Positions 1 to 8,310 of a stretch of 49,509 nt of DNA are shown piece by piece. How positions within the stretch are numbered: the stretch's first letter is position 1; each line of letters opens with the position of its first letter. This DNA is from Rhizobiaceae bacterium MnEN-MB40S (GTDB lineage Bacteria; Pseudomonadota; Alphaproteobacteria; Rhizobiales; Rhizobiaceae): contig BRLC01000024.1 in assembly GCA_024343425.1 (NCBI GenBank), positions 1 to 49,509 of the forward strand, in the 5' to 3' direction. The notes below the pieces were generated by a model. That model made no database searches. It was not told the DNA's origin and saw nothing but the letters and a program-made list of their open reading frames with translations. The position numbers and the translations under genes were made by a program.

Positions 1-758
1 TTCGCCGCATCTTCCGCCGTCCTGAGCGTCAGCGTGATCGCATCGCCCGACAGCCGTTCCTTGAGTTCGGCCGACGCGCCTTCCCCGACAATTCGCCCGT
101 GATCGATGATCAGCAGCCGGTCGGACAGGGCGTCCGCCTCGTCCATGTAGTGGGTCGTGAGAAACACGGTGGTCCCGAACTTGTCGCGCAAGCTGCGGAT
201 ATGGTTCCACAGATTGGCGCGCGCCTGCGGATCGAGTCCGGTCGAAGGCTCGTCGAGAAAGACGAGTTCCGGCTCGTGGATCAGACCCATGACGATGTCG
301 AGACGGCGGCGCTGTCCACCGGACAGCGAACCGCAAGGACGATCCCATATTCCTTCGAGATCGAGCGCCTTGAGCAACGCCTTTCCCCGTCTTTCGCCCT
401 CCTGTCTGCTCAGACCGTAGAGCTGCGCCTGGGAGACGATCTCGAGGCTGACCTTCGCCTCGCGCATGGTCGTGCCGCCTTGTGCGACATAGCCGATCCG
501 TCTCTTCACGCCTCTCGCATCGCGCCGCAGATCGCATCCGGCGACGATGGCCTCGCCATCTGTCGGCTCCAGCAGCGTGCACAGCATCTTCAGCGTCGTC
601 GTCTTGCCTGCGCCGTTGGGACCCAGAAAGCCGACAATCTCGCCCCTGCCGACAGTCAGGTCGATGCCCTGCACTGCGTCCACGGTTTCGGTGCGGGTCT
701 TGTAGCTTCGTTTCAGGCCGCGGGCGACGATCGCCTGCTCTTTTGCAGCTTCCAGCAT
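1..758 (-). CDS. ABC transporter ATP-binding protein, DrrA/multidrug-export type (3' end outside window)
   Basis: Reading the minus strand from the ATG at 758 gives an uninterrupted frame to the window edge, so the C-terminus is missing. The Walker A motif GPNGAGKTT, the signature LSGGQRRRLDI, the Walker B segment LVFLDEPSTGLDP and the H-loop TTHYMDEAD are all intact. This arrangement, with GLDP after Walker B, is typical of the daunorubicin/ABC-2 exporter ATPases that pair with a membrane permease, probably encoded just beyond the window. An AGGAA stretch lies upstream of the start. It diverges from a MarR regulator with only 38 bp between the start codons, which suggests that regulator controls it. 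The family is clear; the exported substrate is unknown. Confidence 0.9.
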   Translation of the reverse strand, partial: MLEAAKEQAIVARGLKRSYKTRTETVDAVQGIDLTVGRGEIVGFLGPNGAGKTTTLKMLCTLLEPTDGEAIVAGCDLRRDARGVKRRIGYVAQGGTTMREAKVSLEIVSQAQLYGLSRQEGERRGKALLKALDLEGIWDRPCGSLSGGQRRRLDIVMGLIHEPELVFLDEPSTGLDPQARANLWNHIRSLRDKFGTTVFLTTHYMDEADALSDRLLIIDHGRIVGEGASAELKERLSGDAITLTLRTAEDAA

Positions 759-796
759 CTTGACGATTCCTGATTATCTTGATAGTCATATATCTT
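759..796. promoter_or_regulatory. Divergent promoter region with a short dyad, candidate MarR operator
   Basis: The 38 bp between the two divergent start codons contain the dyad TATCTTGATA at 775-784 (TATC, two bases, GATA), flanked by a further TATC at 791-794. The stretch is much more AT-rich than the surrounding genes. MarR proteins commonly bind short palindromes between themselves and the gene they control, so this is the likely operator for both genes. This is inference from position and symmetry. Confidence 0.45.
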
Positions 797-1402
797 ATGA
801 ATCAAAATACTTTTTCGTCAAGAGATAAAAAGTCCGCCGTCGCGGAAATGGTCGAAGCGTTGCGGGTCAGCCAGAACGCTTCGGACATGATGGACGAAGC
901 ATTCTCCACGCTGTTGCGGATCAACAGGACGGATGCACGCTGTCTGGACATCGTTCACCGGCTGGGACGGATCACCGCCGGAGATCTTGCCCGCATGAGC
1001 GGATTGACCACCGGAGCCGTGACGACCGTCGTCGACCGGCTGGAACAGGCCGGATATCTGCGCCGCATCCGGGATACGGAGGACCGGCGAAAGGTCTTTC
1101 TCGAATCCACGGAACGCGCCAATCAACTGGCCGAAGCGGTCTATGGACAAATCAGCAAGGTCGGCCACCGCAGGATGGGCGAACTCACGATCGAGGATAT
1201 TCTCCGCGTGACCCGTTTTCTGCAGATCAACGCCCATATCAACAAGTCGCTCTCGGACGCGCTGCGTGAAGTCTGCGCTGCGGAAAGCGTCGAGGATGAT
1301 CCGCTGAAGATCGCCGAGGTCTTTGCGACGCACATGCAGTCTTACGCCGATATCGTCGACGAGGGCGTCGATGACATCATCCGCGGCAAAAAGCCGGAGT
1401 AG
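797..1402 (+). CDS. MarR-family transcriptional regulator
   Basis: The 201-residue protein carries a winged-helix core of the MarR type: a recognition region with ITAGDLARMSGLTTGAVT, then VVDRLEQAGYLRR and the wing RDTEDRRKV. The ATG at 797 is preferred over an in-frame TTG at 779, because the TTG would place the start inside the dyad of the divergent promoter. MarR proteins are dimeric repressors that release DNA on binding phenolic or lipophilic ligands. The C-terminal tail, roughly residues 150-201, is longer than in a typical 140-150 residue MarR protein. Its position beside a drug-exporter-type ATPase suggests a ligand-responsive efflux switch. Confidence 0.88.
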   Translation: MNQNTFSSRDKKSAVAEMVEALRVSQNASDMMDEAFSTLLRINRTDARCLDIVHRLGRITAGDLARMSGLTTGAVTTVVDRLEQAGYLRRIRDTEDRRKVFLESTERANQLAEAVYGQISKVGHRRMGELTIEDILRVTRFLQINAHINKSLSDALREVCAAESVEDDPLKIAEVFATHMQSYADIVDEGVDDIIRGKKPE

Positions 1403-1480
1403 CGGAAAAAGCCGACGCTTCATTCTTGTGGCCGGCTGTGACATGGTGTGAGATCATTCGGTTCTTCGACGAGGTCTTCC

Positions 1481-2437
1481 ATGAGTACAAGCCGGTTCCA
1501 GCCGGTGTCGGGTTTCGATCTGCCCCGCTTTGCGGGCGTGCCGACATTCATGCGGTTGCCTCACATCACGCTCGACGATCCGGAGATCGCAGACGTCCGG
1601 ATCGGCCTGATCGGCGCGCCCTGGGACGGCGGAACCACCAATCGGCCCGGTCCCAGACATGGCCCCCGGCAGTTGCGCGACCTTTCGACCATGATACGCG
1701 CGCAGAACGGAGCCACCGGCGTGCGTCCTTTCGAGGCGGCGAACTGCGCCGACCTGGGCGACGTCGCGCCCAATCCGGCCGACGTCATGGACAGCCTCGA
1801 CCGGTTCACGACCTTCTATTCGAGGGTCAGGGACGCCGGCGTGCGGCCGCTGACGGCCGGCGGCGACCATCTGTGCTCACTGCCGATCCTGCGCGGTCTG
1901 GCGTCTGACGGTCCTGTCGGCATGATCCACTTCGACAGCCATACCGATCTCTTCCACAGCTATTTCAACGGCTGCATGTACACCCATGGAACGCCGTTTC
2001 GCCGCGCCGTCGAGGAAGGACTTCTCGATCCGCAACGCGTCGTGCAGATTGGCATCCGGGGAACGGCCTACGACATGGAAGACCGCGACTTCGCCAAATC
2101 CGTCGGCGTCAGGGTCATCGCGATCGAGGAGTTCTTCGAGCGCGGCATTCCCGATGTCATGGCCGAAGCGCGTGAAATCGCCGGATCGGGCCCGACCTAC
2201 GTCTCCTATGACATCGATTTCGTCGATCCGGCCTTTGCGCCCGGAACCGGCACGCCCGAGGTCGGCGGCCCGAATTCCTTCCAGGCATTGCAGGTCGTTC
2301 GCGAACTGGAAGGCGTGAACATCATCGGGGCCGACCTGGTCGAGGTCTCGCCGCCCTTCGATCAGGCGGGCGGAACGGCCTGGCTTGCAGTTTCGATCAT
2401 GTTCGAACTGCTCTGCGTCATGGTTGGACAGAATTGA
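1481..2437 (+). CDS. Agmatinase/guanidinobutyrase-family ureohydrolase
   Basis: This 318-residue protein belongs to the arginase/agmatinase family, binuclear manganese enzymes that hydrolyse a guanidino group to urea and an amine. The metal ligands are visible: H130 in GGDH, D152, H154 and D156 in HFDSHTD, and D244 and D246 in YDIDFVDP, followed by PGTGTPEVGG. The start at 1481 has GAGG about six bases upstream; an in-frame upstream codon at 1448 lacks this. The next gene begins one base after the stop, so the two are translationally coupled. Agmatine, guanidinobutyrate or guanidinopropionate are all possible substrates, and the family cannot be subdivided from these motifs alone. Confidence 0.87.
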   Translation: MSTSRFQPVSGFDLPRFAGVPTFMRLPHITLDDPEIADVRIGLIGAPWDGGTTNRPGPRHGPRQLRDLSTMIRAQNGATGVRPFEAANCADLGDVAPNPADVMDSLDRFTTFYSRVRDAGVRPLTAGGDHLCSLPILRGLASDGPVGMIHFDSHTDLFHSYFNGCMYTHGTPFRRAVEEGLLDPQRVVQIGIRGTAYDMEDRDFAKSVGVRVIAIEEFFERGIPDVMAEAREIAGSGPTYVSYDIDFVDPAFAPGTGTPEVGGPNSFQALQVVRELEGVNIIGADLVEVSPPFDQAGGTAWLAVSIMFELLCVMVGQN

Positions 2438-2438
2438 C

Positions 2439-3857
2439 ATGACGACGTTGCTCCTGAAAAACGCCCGCGTGCTCGTGACAATGGACGCGACGCGACGCGA
2501 GATTGAGGATGGCGGCCTCTACGCAGAAGACGGCGTCATCCGGCAGGTCGGTAAGACGGAAGATCTGCCGCAGTCGGCCGACAAGGTCATCGACGCCACT
2601 GGCCAGATCGTGCTGCCTGGCTTCGTCAACACCCACCACCATCTCAACCAGACGCTGACGCGCAACCTGCCGGCCGCCCAGAACAACAATCTCTTCGAAT
2701 GGCTGAAGGTCCATTACCGAATCTGGGCGCGCACCCATCCGGACGCCTCGCGCACCAGCTGCCTGATCGGCATGGCCGAATTGCTGCTCTCCGGCTGCAC
2801 CACGGTCTTCGATCATTCCTACCTCTTCAAGAGCGGCAATACGATCGACGTCCATATCGAGGCGGCGAAGGATCTCGGCGTGCGCTTCCATGCAAGCCGC
2901 GGTTCGATGTCGCTGGGCGAATCCAAAGGCGGCCTGCCGCCGGACGAATGCGTGGAAGACGAAGACGACATCATGCGCGACTGCGTGCGCGTTGTTGATC
3001 GCTACCACGACGCATCACACGGCGCGATGACGCGCATCGTGCTTGCGCCCTGCTCCCCCTTCTCGGTTTCGGAAGACCTGCTGAAAGAGACGGCGGTTCT
3101 TGCGCGCGACAAGAAGGTGATGCTTCACACCCATCTCTGCGAGACGCTGGACGAGGAGCGCTACACGCTGGAGCGCTTCGGCAAGCGTCCAGTCGACTGG
3201 ATGGCCGATCTCGACTGGTTGGGCGACGACGTCTGGTTCGCCCATGCGATCCACGTCGATGACGAGGAGATCACCCGCTTCGCCAGCACCGGCTGCGGCG
3301 CGGCCCATTGCCCCTGCTCCAACATGCGGCTCGGATCGGGGATCGCGCCGATCAAGAAATACATGGCCGCTGGCGTCCGTGTGGGCATCGGGGTCGATGG
3401 GTCGGCCAGCAACGACGCCTCACACATGCTGGCCGAAGTCCGCCAGGCCATGCTGCTTGCTCGCCTGCGCCTCGGCCTGCTTCCGCCAGAGGGGCCGCGC
3501 AAGCACTTCCTGCTGTCGCAATCGCACCCGCTGCGCGCCGACGAGTGGATGACCGCCCGCGAGGCGCTGGAACTGGCGACGATAGGCGGCGCCAGCGTTC
3601 TGGGCCGCGACGACATCGGGTCTCTGGAGCCCGGGAAATGCGCCGACTTCTTCACGCTGAAGCTCGATGCGATCGGCTATGCGGGCGGCCTGCACGACCC
3701 GGTCGCCGCCGTCGTCTTCTGCGCGCCTCAGAACGCCCACACAACGGTGGTCAACGGCCGGGCAGTCGTCGAGGATGGCCGCATCGCCGCAATGGACATG
3801 GAGCCGGTCATCGCCGAGCACAACAAGTGGAGCCTGAAGCTGGCGGCAGCGACGTGA
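2439..3857 (+). CDS. Amidohydrolase, 8-oxoguanine deaminase-like
   Basis: The 472-residue protein is an amidohydrolase-superfamily deaminase of the cytosine/guanine-deaminase group. It shows LPGFVNTHHHLNQTLTR near residues 59-75 with the HxH metal pair (H66, H68), a second metal histidine in MLHTHLCE, a HCPCSN motif, and the catalytic aspartate in GIGVDGSASND. The early NNNLFEWL segment resembles the 8-oxoguanine deaminases and related triazine hydrolases. The expected reaction is hydrolytic removal of an amino group from a heterocycle, with loss of ammonia. It starts one base after the upstream ureohydrolase, and pairing two nitrogen-releasing hydrolases suggests scavenging of nitrogen from guanidino compounds and purine-like bases. 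The exact substrate is inferred. Confidence 0.8.
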   Translation: MTTLLLKNARVLVTMDATRREIEDGGLYAEDGVIRQVGKTEDLPQSADKVIDATGQIVLPGFVNTHHHLNQTLTRNLPAAQNNNLFEWLKVHYRIWARTHPDASRTSCLIGMAELLLSGCTTVFDHSYLFKSGNTIDVHIEAAKDLGVRFHASRGSMSLGESKGGLPPDECVEDEDDIMRDCVRVVDRYHDASHGAMTRIVLAPCSPFSVSEDLLKETAVLARDKKVMLHTHLCETLDEERYTLERFGKRPVDWMADLDWLGDDVWFAHAIHVDDEEITRFASTGCGAAHCPCSNMRLGSGIAPIKKYMAAGVRVGIGVDGSASNDASHMLAEVRQAMLLARLRLGLLPPEGPRKHFLLSQSHPLRADEWMTAREALELATIGGASVLGRDDIGSLEPGKCADFFTLKLDAIGYAGGLHDPVAAVVFCAPQNAHTTVVNGRAVVEDGRIAAMDMEPVIAEHNKWSLKLAAAT

Positions 3858-3925
3858 CAGCCTGTAGGCAATGCCGAAGATCAGCATCCGTAGCTTTGTT
3901 TATTTCGGTTGGGAATTAGATAAGA

Positions 3926-4222
3926 TCAAAGAAAAAAGGGATACCAAACAGCGCCGGAGACAAAGAGCAATCCGCCAACCAAGAGGATACCATTTCGAAA
4001 GCTCTTTTCTGCTTTGACTTCGTCTGAATTCATCCGAACGGATGACCGCCCCAAGTGCGCTGCGATCCCGATGAGAAACAGCCCAAGCCCCATTATTGCA
4101 CCTGGTACGTTTCCTGCCATGCTGGAAAGAAATGCGGAGCCCAGGCCAATTACGCCAGCGAGCACCCAGATGGGCTGTTTCTGATATCCTTCCGCCTGTG
4201 TTGCTTCTTCCTCAATGGCCAA
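3926..4222 (-). CDS. Small membrane protein, second copy of a tandem paralogous pair
   Basis: I do not recognise a named family. The 98-residue product has a charged N-terminus (AIEEEATQAEG), then hydrophobic stretches at about residues 16-35, 35-50 and 72-95, and ends GAVWYPFFL. It shares GN-PG--MGLGL--IGI and the GAVWYPFF end with the gene just upstream. The start is a judgement: a strong GGGAGG at 4230-4235 lies seven bases from the TTG at 4222 but only one base from an ATG at 4228, and an ATG at 4237 has no ribosome site. The gene is visibly less GC-rich than its neighbours, as is its partner. Confidence 0.6.
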   Translation of the reverse strand: MAIEEEATQAEGYQKQPIWVLAGVIGLGSAFLSSMAGNVPGAIMGLGLFLIGIAAHLGRSSVRMNSDEVKAEKSFRNGILLVGGLLFVSGAVWYPFFL

Positions 4223-4260
4223 GTGCATTCCTCCCATGCACAACAATTTTGATCGCGAGG

Positions 4261-4536
4261 TTACCTGAAGAATGGATACCAGACCGCGCCGGCAATAAAG
4301 AGCGCCGCTCCACCGCCCAAAAGCAGAATTCTCATAATCCAGTTTACATTGAGAACCCCTTGCGTCGGATCTATCCGACGAGGGCCTATACCCATCCAAA
4401 TTCCGATCCCGTACAGGCCCAACCCCATAGTGACACCGGGCCAATTTCCTACCAGGAAGGAAATGAACGCGGAAAAAAACCCGAAACCTGCAGCGATTTC
4501 CCACACGTATCTGATATTGATGATGCTCTTTTCCAT
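4261..4536 (-). CDS. Small membrane protein, first copy of a tandem paralogous pair
   Basis: The 91-residue protein starts MEKSIINIRYVW and has hydrophobic segments at about residues 11-30, 30-48 and 66-86, separated by a polar loop (GPRRIDPTQG). It ends GAVWYPFFR, almost identical to the end of the downstream protein, and shares GN-PG--MGLGL--IGI with it. The pair is therefore a local duplication. The ribosome site (GGTGAC) is weak. No function can be assigned; the two may form a hetero-oligomeric membrane assembly, which is speculation. Confidence 0.6.
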   Translation of the reverse strand: MEKSIINIRYVWEIAAGFGFFSAFISFLVGNWPGVTMGLGLYGIGIWMGIGPRRIDPTQGVLNVNWIMRILLLGGGAALFIAGAVWYPFFR

Positions 4537-4636
4537 CGGGTCACCCACGACGAAGTTGTAACGCCTCAGACAATATATGCACCTACCCCGAGCATACAAG
4601 CGTCGGGAACGGACGTAGGCCTCTCAACACACCCTC

Positions 4637-4682
4637 ATTGCGGGCTCGATCCGCAATCCAGCAGGCGCCGCGTCCGCGGCGC
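4637..4682. repeat. Two adjacent stem-loops, REP-like intergenic palindromes
   Basis: ATTGCGG at 4637-4643 pairs with CCGCAAT at 4651-4657 across a seven-base loop, in a context (cattgcgggctcgatccgc) that resembles palindromic intergenic repeats common in alphaproteobacteria. Eight bases later GCGCCGCG at 4665-4672 pairs with CGCGGCGC at 4675-4682 across two bases. The second stem is followed by A residues rather than T residues on the plus strand, and neither strand shows a good T-tract, so a classical terminator is unlikely. The element lies just downstream of the DUF302 gene. Confidence 0.45.
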
Positions 4683-4688
4683 GAAAAA

Positions 4689-5171
4689 TCACTCGCCTGT
4701 CGCTTGGTCAGCAATGCCGACAAAGATACTGTCGAGTTCGGTTGCAAGCGTCTTGAGCGCCTCTCCGCCTTCGTCGAAATAGGGAGTGAAGACGAAGGTC
4801 GGCGTCTTGTAACTGAGCGTCGATCCGCCCTCGCCTTCCGTGACGTAGAAACGGATCGGCGTTTCGATGCCGGCGGCGAGGCTTGCTTCCAGCATGCGAA
4901 CGGCGAAATCATTGCGATAGACGCCGACGACGCGGTTGCCCGGAATTGTGACGCCGCGGCTTTCGGCGCCGCGCGAGGCGCTCGCCTGCGTCACCAGTCC
5001 CATTTTCGCATCCTTGATCGCCGCATCCAGCCGACTGTTGAGATCGGCGAAGCTGTAGGACGTGTCCATGATCACCCAGCCTTCGCGCGCCTCGACCGGA
5101 CCTGCGGATACTGGACCTGCAAATGCTGACGCCAGGACAAGTGCAGAGATGCTCGAAACCAAACGGCGCAT
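4689..5171 (-). CDS. Secreted DUF302 protein
   Basis: The 160-residue protein begins MRRLVSSISALVLASAFAGP, a Sec signal peptide with likely cleavage after VSA near residue 23. The body matches the DUF302 domain, including VGVYRNDFAVRMLEASL and the segment IRFYVTEGEGG. DUF302 proteins are small periplasmic or cytoplasmic proteins of unknown role, and none can be proposed here. The ATG at 5171 is chosen because AGGGAGG lies about seven bases upstream; an in-frame start 87 bases earlier would bury the signal peptide. Confidence 0.82.
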   Translation of the reverse strand: MRRLVSSISALVLASAFAGPVSAGPVEAREGWVIMDTSYSFADLNSRLDAAIKDAKMGLVTQASASRGAESRGVTIPGNRVVGVYRNDFAVRMLEASLAAGIETPIRFYVTEGEGGSTLSYKTPTFVFTPYFDEGGEALKTLATELDSIFVGIADQATGE

Positions 5172-5309
5172 GACCGCCTCCCTTGACGGATTTTCCTCAC
5201 GCCATCCTTCGCCAAAGTTTGAGGACCCGCAATCTACGGACCTCTCAACTCTGATCACGTCTGGTTCAGGGACATGCGCCGGATCGCCGGTCTCGACGGC
5301 GGGTGAAAA

Positions 5310-6761
5310 TCAGTCGAGGCTGGCCGAAACGCGCATCTTCAGGAATTTCGTTTCCAGATAGGCTTCCAGTCCTTCCGGTCCGAGTTCGCGGCCAAGGCCG
5401 CTCATCTTCCAGCCGCCGAACGGGGCCTGCAGTTCGCTGACATCGTTGACGTTGAGACCGATCCCGCCGAATTCCAGCCGGTCGGCGATGGTCCACATCC
5501 GTTCGAGATCCGCGCCGTACATGTAGGCCGCCAGCCCGTATTCGAGGCTGTTCGCCATCTCGATCATTTCGGCGTGGCTGTCGAAGGTCGTCATGGCCGC
5601 CAGCGGCCCGAAGGTTTCCTCGGTCATCGCCAGGCTGTCGAGCGGCGCATCGTCGATGACCGTCGGTCGGTAAAAATGGCCGCGGGCGAAGTCTCCGTCC
5701 GTCGGCGCGTAGCCGCCGGCAATGACCCGCCCGCCGCGCGTTACGGCGTCATGCCGATGCGCTTCCACCCGGGCGATGACCGAGCGGTTCAGCACCGGTC
5801 CGTAAGCGACTCCCGGCTCGACCCCATGGCCAAGTTCCGTCTGATCGGCGAGGTCCGCAAGGATCGCCGCGAATTCATTGTGAACGCGCCTGTCGACAAG
5901 GATACGGTTCACCGTGATGCAGATCTGGCCCATATTCGAAAAGGACCGGCGATGCGCCGCGCGCGCCGCAGCCTCGAGATCGGCGTCGGCGAGCACGATG
6001 AAGGGCGCGTGACCGCCGAGTTCAAGGCAGACACGTTTCAGGTTCTCTGCGGCATTGCGCATGATCTCCTGGCCCGCTGGGATCGAGGCCGTCGCCGAAA
6101 TCACCCGGATTTCCGGGTGCCTGGCGATTGCGGCGCCGGCTACGGGTCCGTAGCCCGGCACATCGGCAAGACACCCGTTCGGAAGCCCCGCCTCGTGCAG
6201 GCAGTCGACCAGCATCGCGATCGCCAGCGGCGTCTCGTGCGGCGACTTGACGATGATCGGGCAGCCGGCGGCAAGCGCGGGACCGACTTTCCAGCAATAG
6301 AGATCGACCGGATAGTTCCACGGCACGATGGCGCCGGCGACGCCGGCCGGATGATAGGAGACGACGTTCTTGACGCCCGGAGCCGATGCAGGCCGGAGCG
6401 ATCCGAAGATGCGCGTCGCCTCGCCGGCATAGTAGCGCAGCACCGTTGCGCCGAAGAGGATTTCTTTCCGATTGTCTGGTACCGGCTTGCCCTGCTCGCG
6501 CGTCAGCAGCAGGGCCATGTCCTCGACCCGTGCTTCGATCAGTTCGGCCGCGCGCACCAGAATGGTCGCGCGTTCGGCCGCGGGCATGGCGGCGAAGCTC
6601 TTTTCAACCCTTTTGGCGGCTGCGACCGCCTGCCCGACCACTGCGCCATCGGCGAGCAGCGTCGAACCGACCTTTTCTCCCGTGGCGGGATCGTTGATGA
6701 CGAAGGTTTCCTTGCCGTCCGGCATAAGCCATTGGCCGTCGATGAAAAATCCGCGATTCAT
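5310..6761 (-). CDS. NAD(P)-dependent aldehyde dehydrogenase, last gene of the nucleoside-type operon
   Basis: The 483-residue length and order of motifs are those of the ALDH superfamily. N149 lies in PWNYP, the general base E247 in ELGGHAP, and the nucleophile C281 in SNMGQICITVNR. The cofactor-binding turn, normally FTGSxxxG, reads ATASIPAG at 223-230, so the first glycine of the usual GxxxxG is alanine; this is a real departure from the family. The enzyme oxidises an aldehyde to an acid, with the closest general resemblance to succinate-semialdehyde type enzymes. It follows the SIS-domain gene by 11 bases and probably oxidises a sugar-derived aldehyde from the pathway. The substrate is unknown. 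Confidence 0.88.
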   Translation of the reverse strand: MNRGFFIDGQWLMPDGKETFVINDPATGEKVGSTLLADGAVVGQAVAAAKRVEKSFAAMPAAERATILVRAAELIEARVEDMALLLTREQGKPVPDNRKEILFGATVLRYYAGEATRIFGSLRPASAPGVKNVVSYHPAGVAGAIVPWNYPVDLYCWKVGPALAAGCPIIVKSPHETPLAIAMLVDCLHEAGLPNGCLADVPGYGPVAGAAIARHPEIRVISATASIPAGQEIMRNAAENLKRVCLELGGHAPFIVLADADLEAAARAAHRRSFSNMGQICITVNRILVDRRVHNEFAAILADLADQTELGHGVEPGVAYGPVLNRSVIARVEAHRHDAVTRGGRVIAGGYAPTDGDFARGHFYRPTVIDDAPLDSLAMTEETFGPLAAMTTFDSHAEMIEMANSLEYGLAAYMYGADLERMWTIADRLEFGGIGLNVNDVSELQAPFGGWKMSGLGRELGPEGLEAYLETKFLKMRVSASLD

Positions 6762-6772
6762 GATCCTGTGCC

Positions 6773-7540
6773 TCAGCGCATCTTGAGACGGCGCCAGAGC
6801 TCCGCGTAGTTGCGGTCGTTCTGGGCGTCGGCGGCCGCCTTCTCGGTGGTGTTGGGGCTGACCATGATGAAAGGCTCGTAGCCCTTATCCATCATCTTCT
6901 GCGCGGTCGCCGCGTTGATCGCCTGACCGATCGCGATGGCGATCGAGGTCGACGTGGCGCCGACCCGCCCCTTCAGGCCTTCGATCTCGAGACCGGCGTC
7001 ACCCTTGGGAACGCCGGTGTCGATCACCACGTCGGCGAGTTCGTAGAGCCGCTTGCCGCAACTGTGCCGCGACGGGGTCGAAGAGGAATGCGGAACGGAC
7101 GTCACTCCGATGACCTTCATGCCGCGCTCCTTGGCGCCGACTGCAATGTCGAGCGTGACGGCATTGAGCCCGGAATGGGAAAAGATCAGCATCGCGTCGC
7201 CCTCCAGCAGCTGATGGGACGACAGGATCGCGTCTCCATACCCTTCCCTGCTGTGGATGAAACGGTACTGACGCGCGCCGCCGTCTCCCAGCACCCGGTG
7301 GAACGAGATCATCGTGCTCTCGACGATCGGCCGGAAACCGGTGACCGTGCCGGTGCGCGGAAACATCTCCATGGCAGCAAAGGAGCCGTGGCCGGTGCCG
7401 AAGGTGAAGACGAGCTTGTCGTTCATGATCGCTTCGGCGCAGATTTCTGCGGCCGCCTCGATTGCATCGCCTTGCGTGTCGGCGACCGTCTGCAGGCGCC
7501 CGATCAGCGTCTCGAAATAGCTTCCGGCAATATCCGTCAT
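6773..7540 (-). CDS. SIS-domain phosphosugar-binding protein
   Basis: The 255-residue protein has one SIS (sugar isomerase) domain: VFTFGTGHGSFAAMEMF at about residues 43-60 forms the first phosphate-binding loop, and MLIFSHSGLNAVTLD near 117-131 the second, followed by MKVIGVTSVPHSSS. SIS proteins bind or isomerise phosphorylated sugars. It resembles the UPF0309-type stand-alone SIS proteins rather than regulators, because no helix-turn-helix is present. It sits between the nucleoside phosphorylase and the aldehyde dehydrogenase, so a ribose-phosphate or deoxyribose-phosphate derivative is a sensible ligand. That assignment is inference. Confidence 0.83.
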   Translation of the reverse strand: MTDIAGSYFETLIGRLQTVADTQGDAIEAAAEICAEAIMNDKLVFTFGTGHGSFAAMEMFPRTGTVTGFRPIVESTMISFHRVLGDGGARQYRFIHSREGYGDAILSSHQLLEGDAMLIFSHSGLNAVTLDIAVGAKERGMKVIGVTSVPHSSSTPSRHSCGKRLYELADVVIDTGVPKGDAGLEIEGLKGRVGATSTSIAIAIGQAINAATAQKMMDKGYEPFIMVSPNTTEKAAADAQNDRNYAELWRRLKMR

Positions 7541-7581
7541 GTCAATTTCCTCTTACTTTTCTTGTTGTTGTCGCAGAATGT

Positions 7582-8310
7582 TCAGGCAATGCCCTTGAGC
7601 GCGATGTCGAAGAGCATGTCCTCTCCGGCAGCCAGCGGTTTGACGCCGAGTTTCTGCTGTGTGATGGCGTCAACGGTGCCGAGGCAGAGGCTCGCGCAGG
7701 AAACGCCGAGCACCTTCGCCGCCGTCAGCAAGGCGGAGGTTTCCATGTCCGTCGCCATGACCCCGCGATCCGCCAGCATCTGTCGATTGGCGTCGACGCG
7801 CTCGCGGCTCGCCTCGTCGAGGGCGAACATGTCCCGGTAGAAGGCATCGAAGGTGGCGTAAAGACCGGTATGGACCGTCTGGCCGAGGCTTTCCGCCGCC
7901 GATGTCAATTGTCTGACAAAGGCCGGATCGGCCGGAACCGGATCATCGGTCTTGTCATAAGCCGGCGACGTGCCGTCGAACCCGATGGCGTTTTCGCTCA
8001 CCAGGAAATCGCCGCCTTGCGCCGGCGGAAAATACATCGCCGTGCCGATCCTCAGGAACTTGTCGACGCCGAGATCGGCGAGTTCATGCAGCACGATCGT
8101 CGCGATCGGCGCGCCCATGCCGAAGGAAACGACGGTCACGCCGTAGCCGTCATAGTCGCCGACGACCGTCTTCAGCCCGCGGCTGACCGGCAGGAACCGG
8201 GGATTGTCGAGCTTGTTCGCAAGACGGTCGACCCGGTCGGGATCGCCGACCAGAATGGCCCTATTCGCCACCGCATCCTGGCGGTGCCCCAGATACCAGG
8301 CCGTCTTCAT
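7582..8310 (-). CDS. Nucleoside phosphorylase (PNP/UDP family)
   Basis: This 242-residue protein matches the PNP_UDP phosphorylase family: the phosphate-site segment VGDPDRVDRL at 21-30, the FGMGAPIATIVLHEL strand-helix at 63-77, RIGTAMYF at 87-94, and MATDMETSALL at 185-195, where the glutamate contacts the ribose. The enzyme cleaves a nucleoside with phosphate to base plus ribose-1-phosphate. Its ATG overlaps the kinase stop by four bases (ATGA at 8307-8310), which fixes the start over a longer in-frame reading. The base-specificity residues cannot be read without an alignment, so purine, uridine or another nucleoside is open. Confidence 0.88.
   Translation of the reverse strand: MKTAWYLGHRQDAVANRAILVGDPDRVDRLANKLDNPRFLPVSRGLKTVVGDYDGYGVTVVSFGMGAPIATIVLHELADLGVDKFLRIGTAMYFPPAQGGDFLVSENAIGFDGTSPAYDKTDDPVPADPAFVRQLTSAAESLGQTVHTGLYATFDAFYRDMFALDEASRERVDANRQMLADRGVMATDMETSALLTAAKVLGVSCASLCLGTVDAITQQKLGVKPLAAGEDMLFDIALKGIA

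Noticed and set aside
4665..4682. Perfect GC-rich hairpin as an intrinsic terminator
   Set aside because: It is followed by A residues on the plus strand and preceded by T residues on the minus strand, so neither direction has the T-tract a terminator needs.
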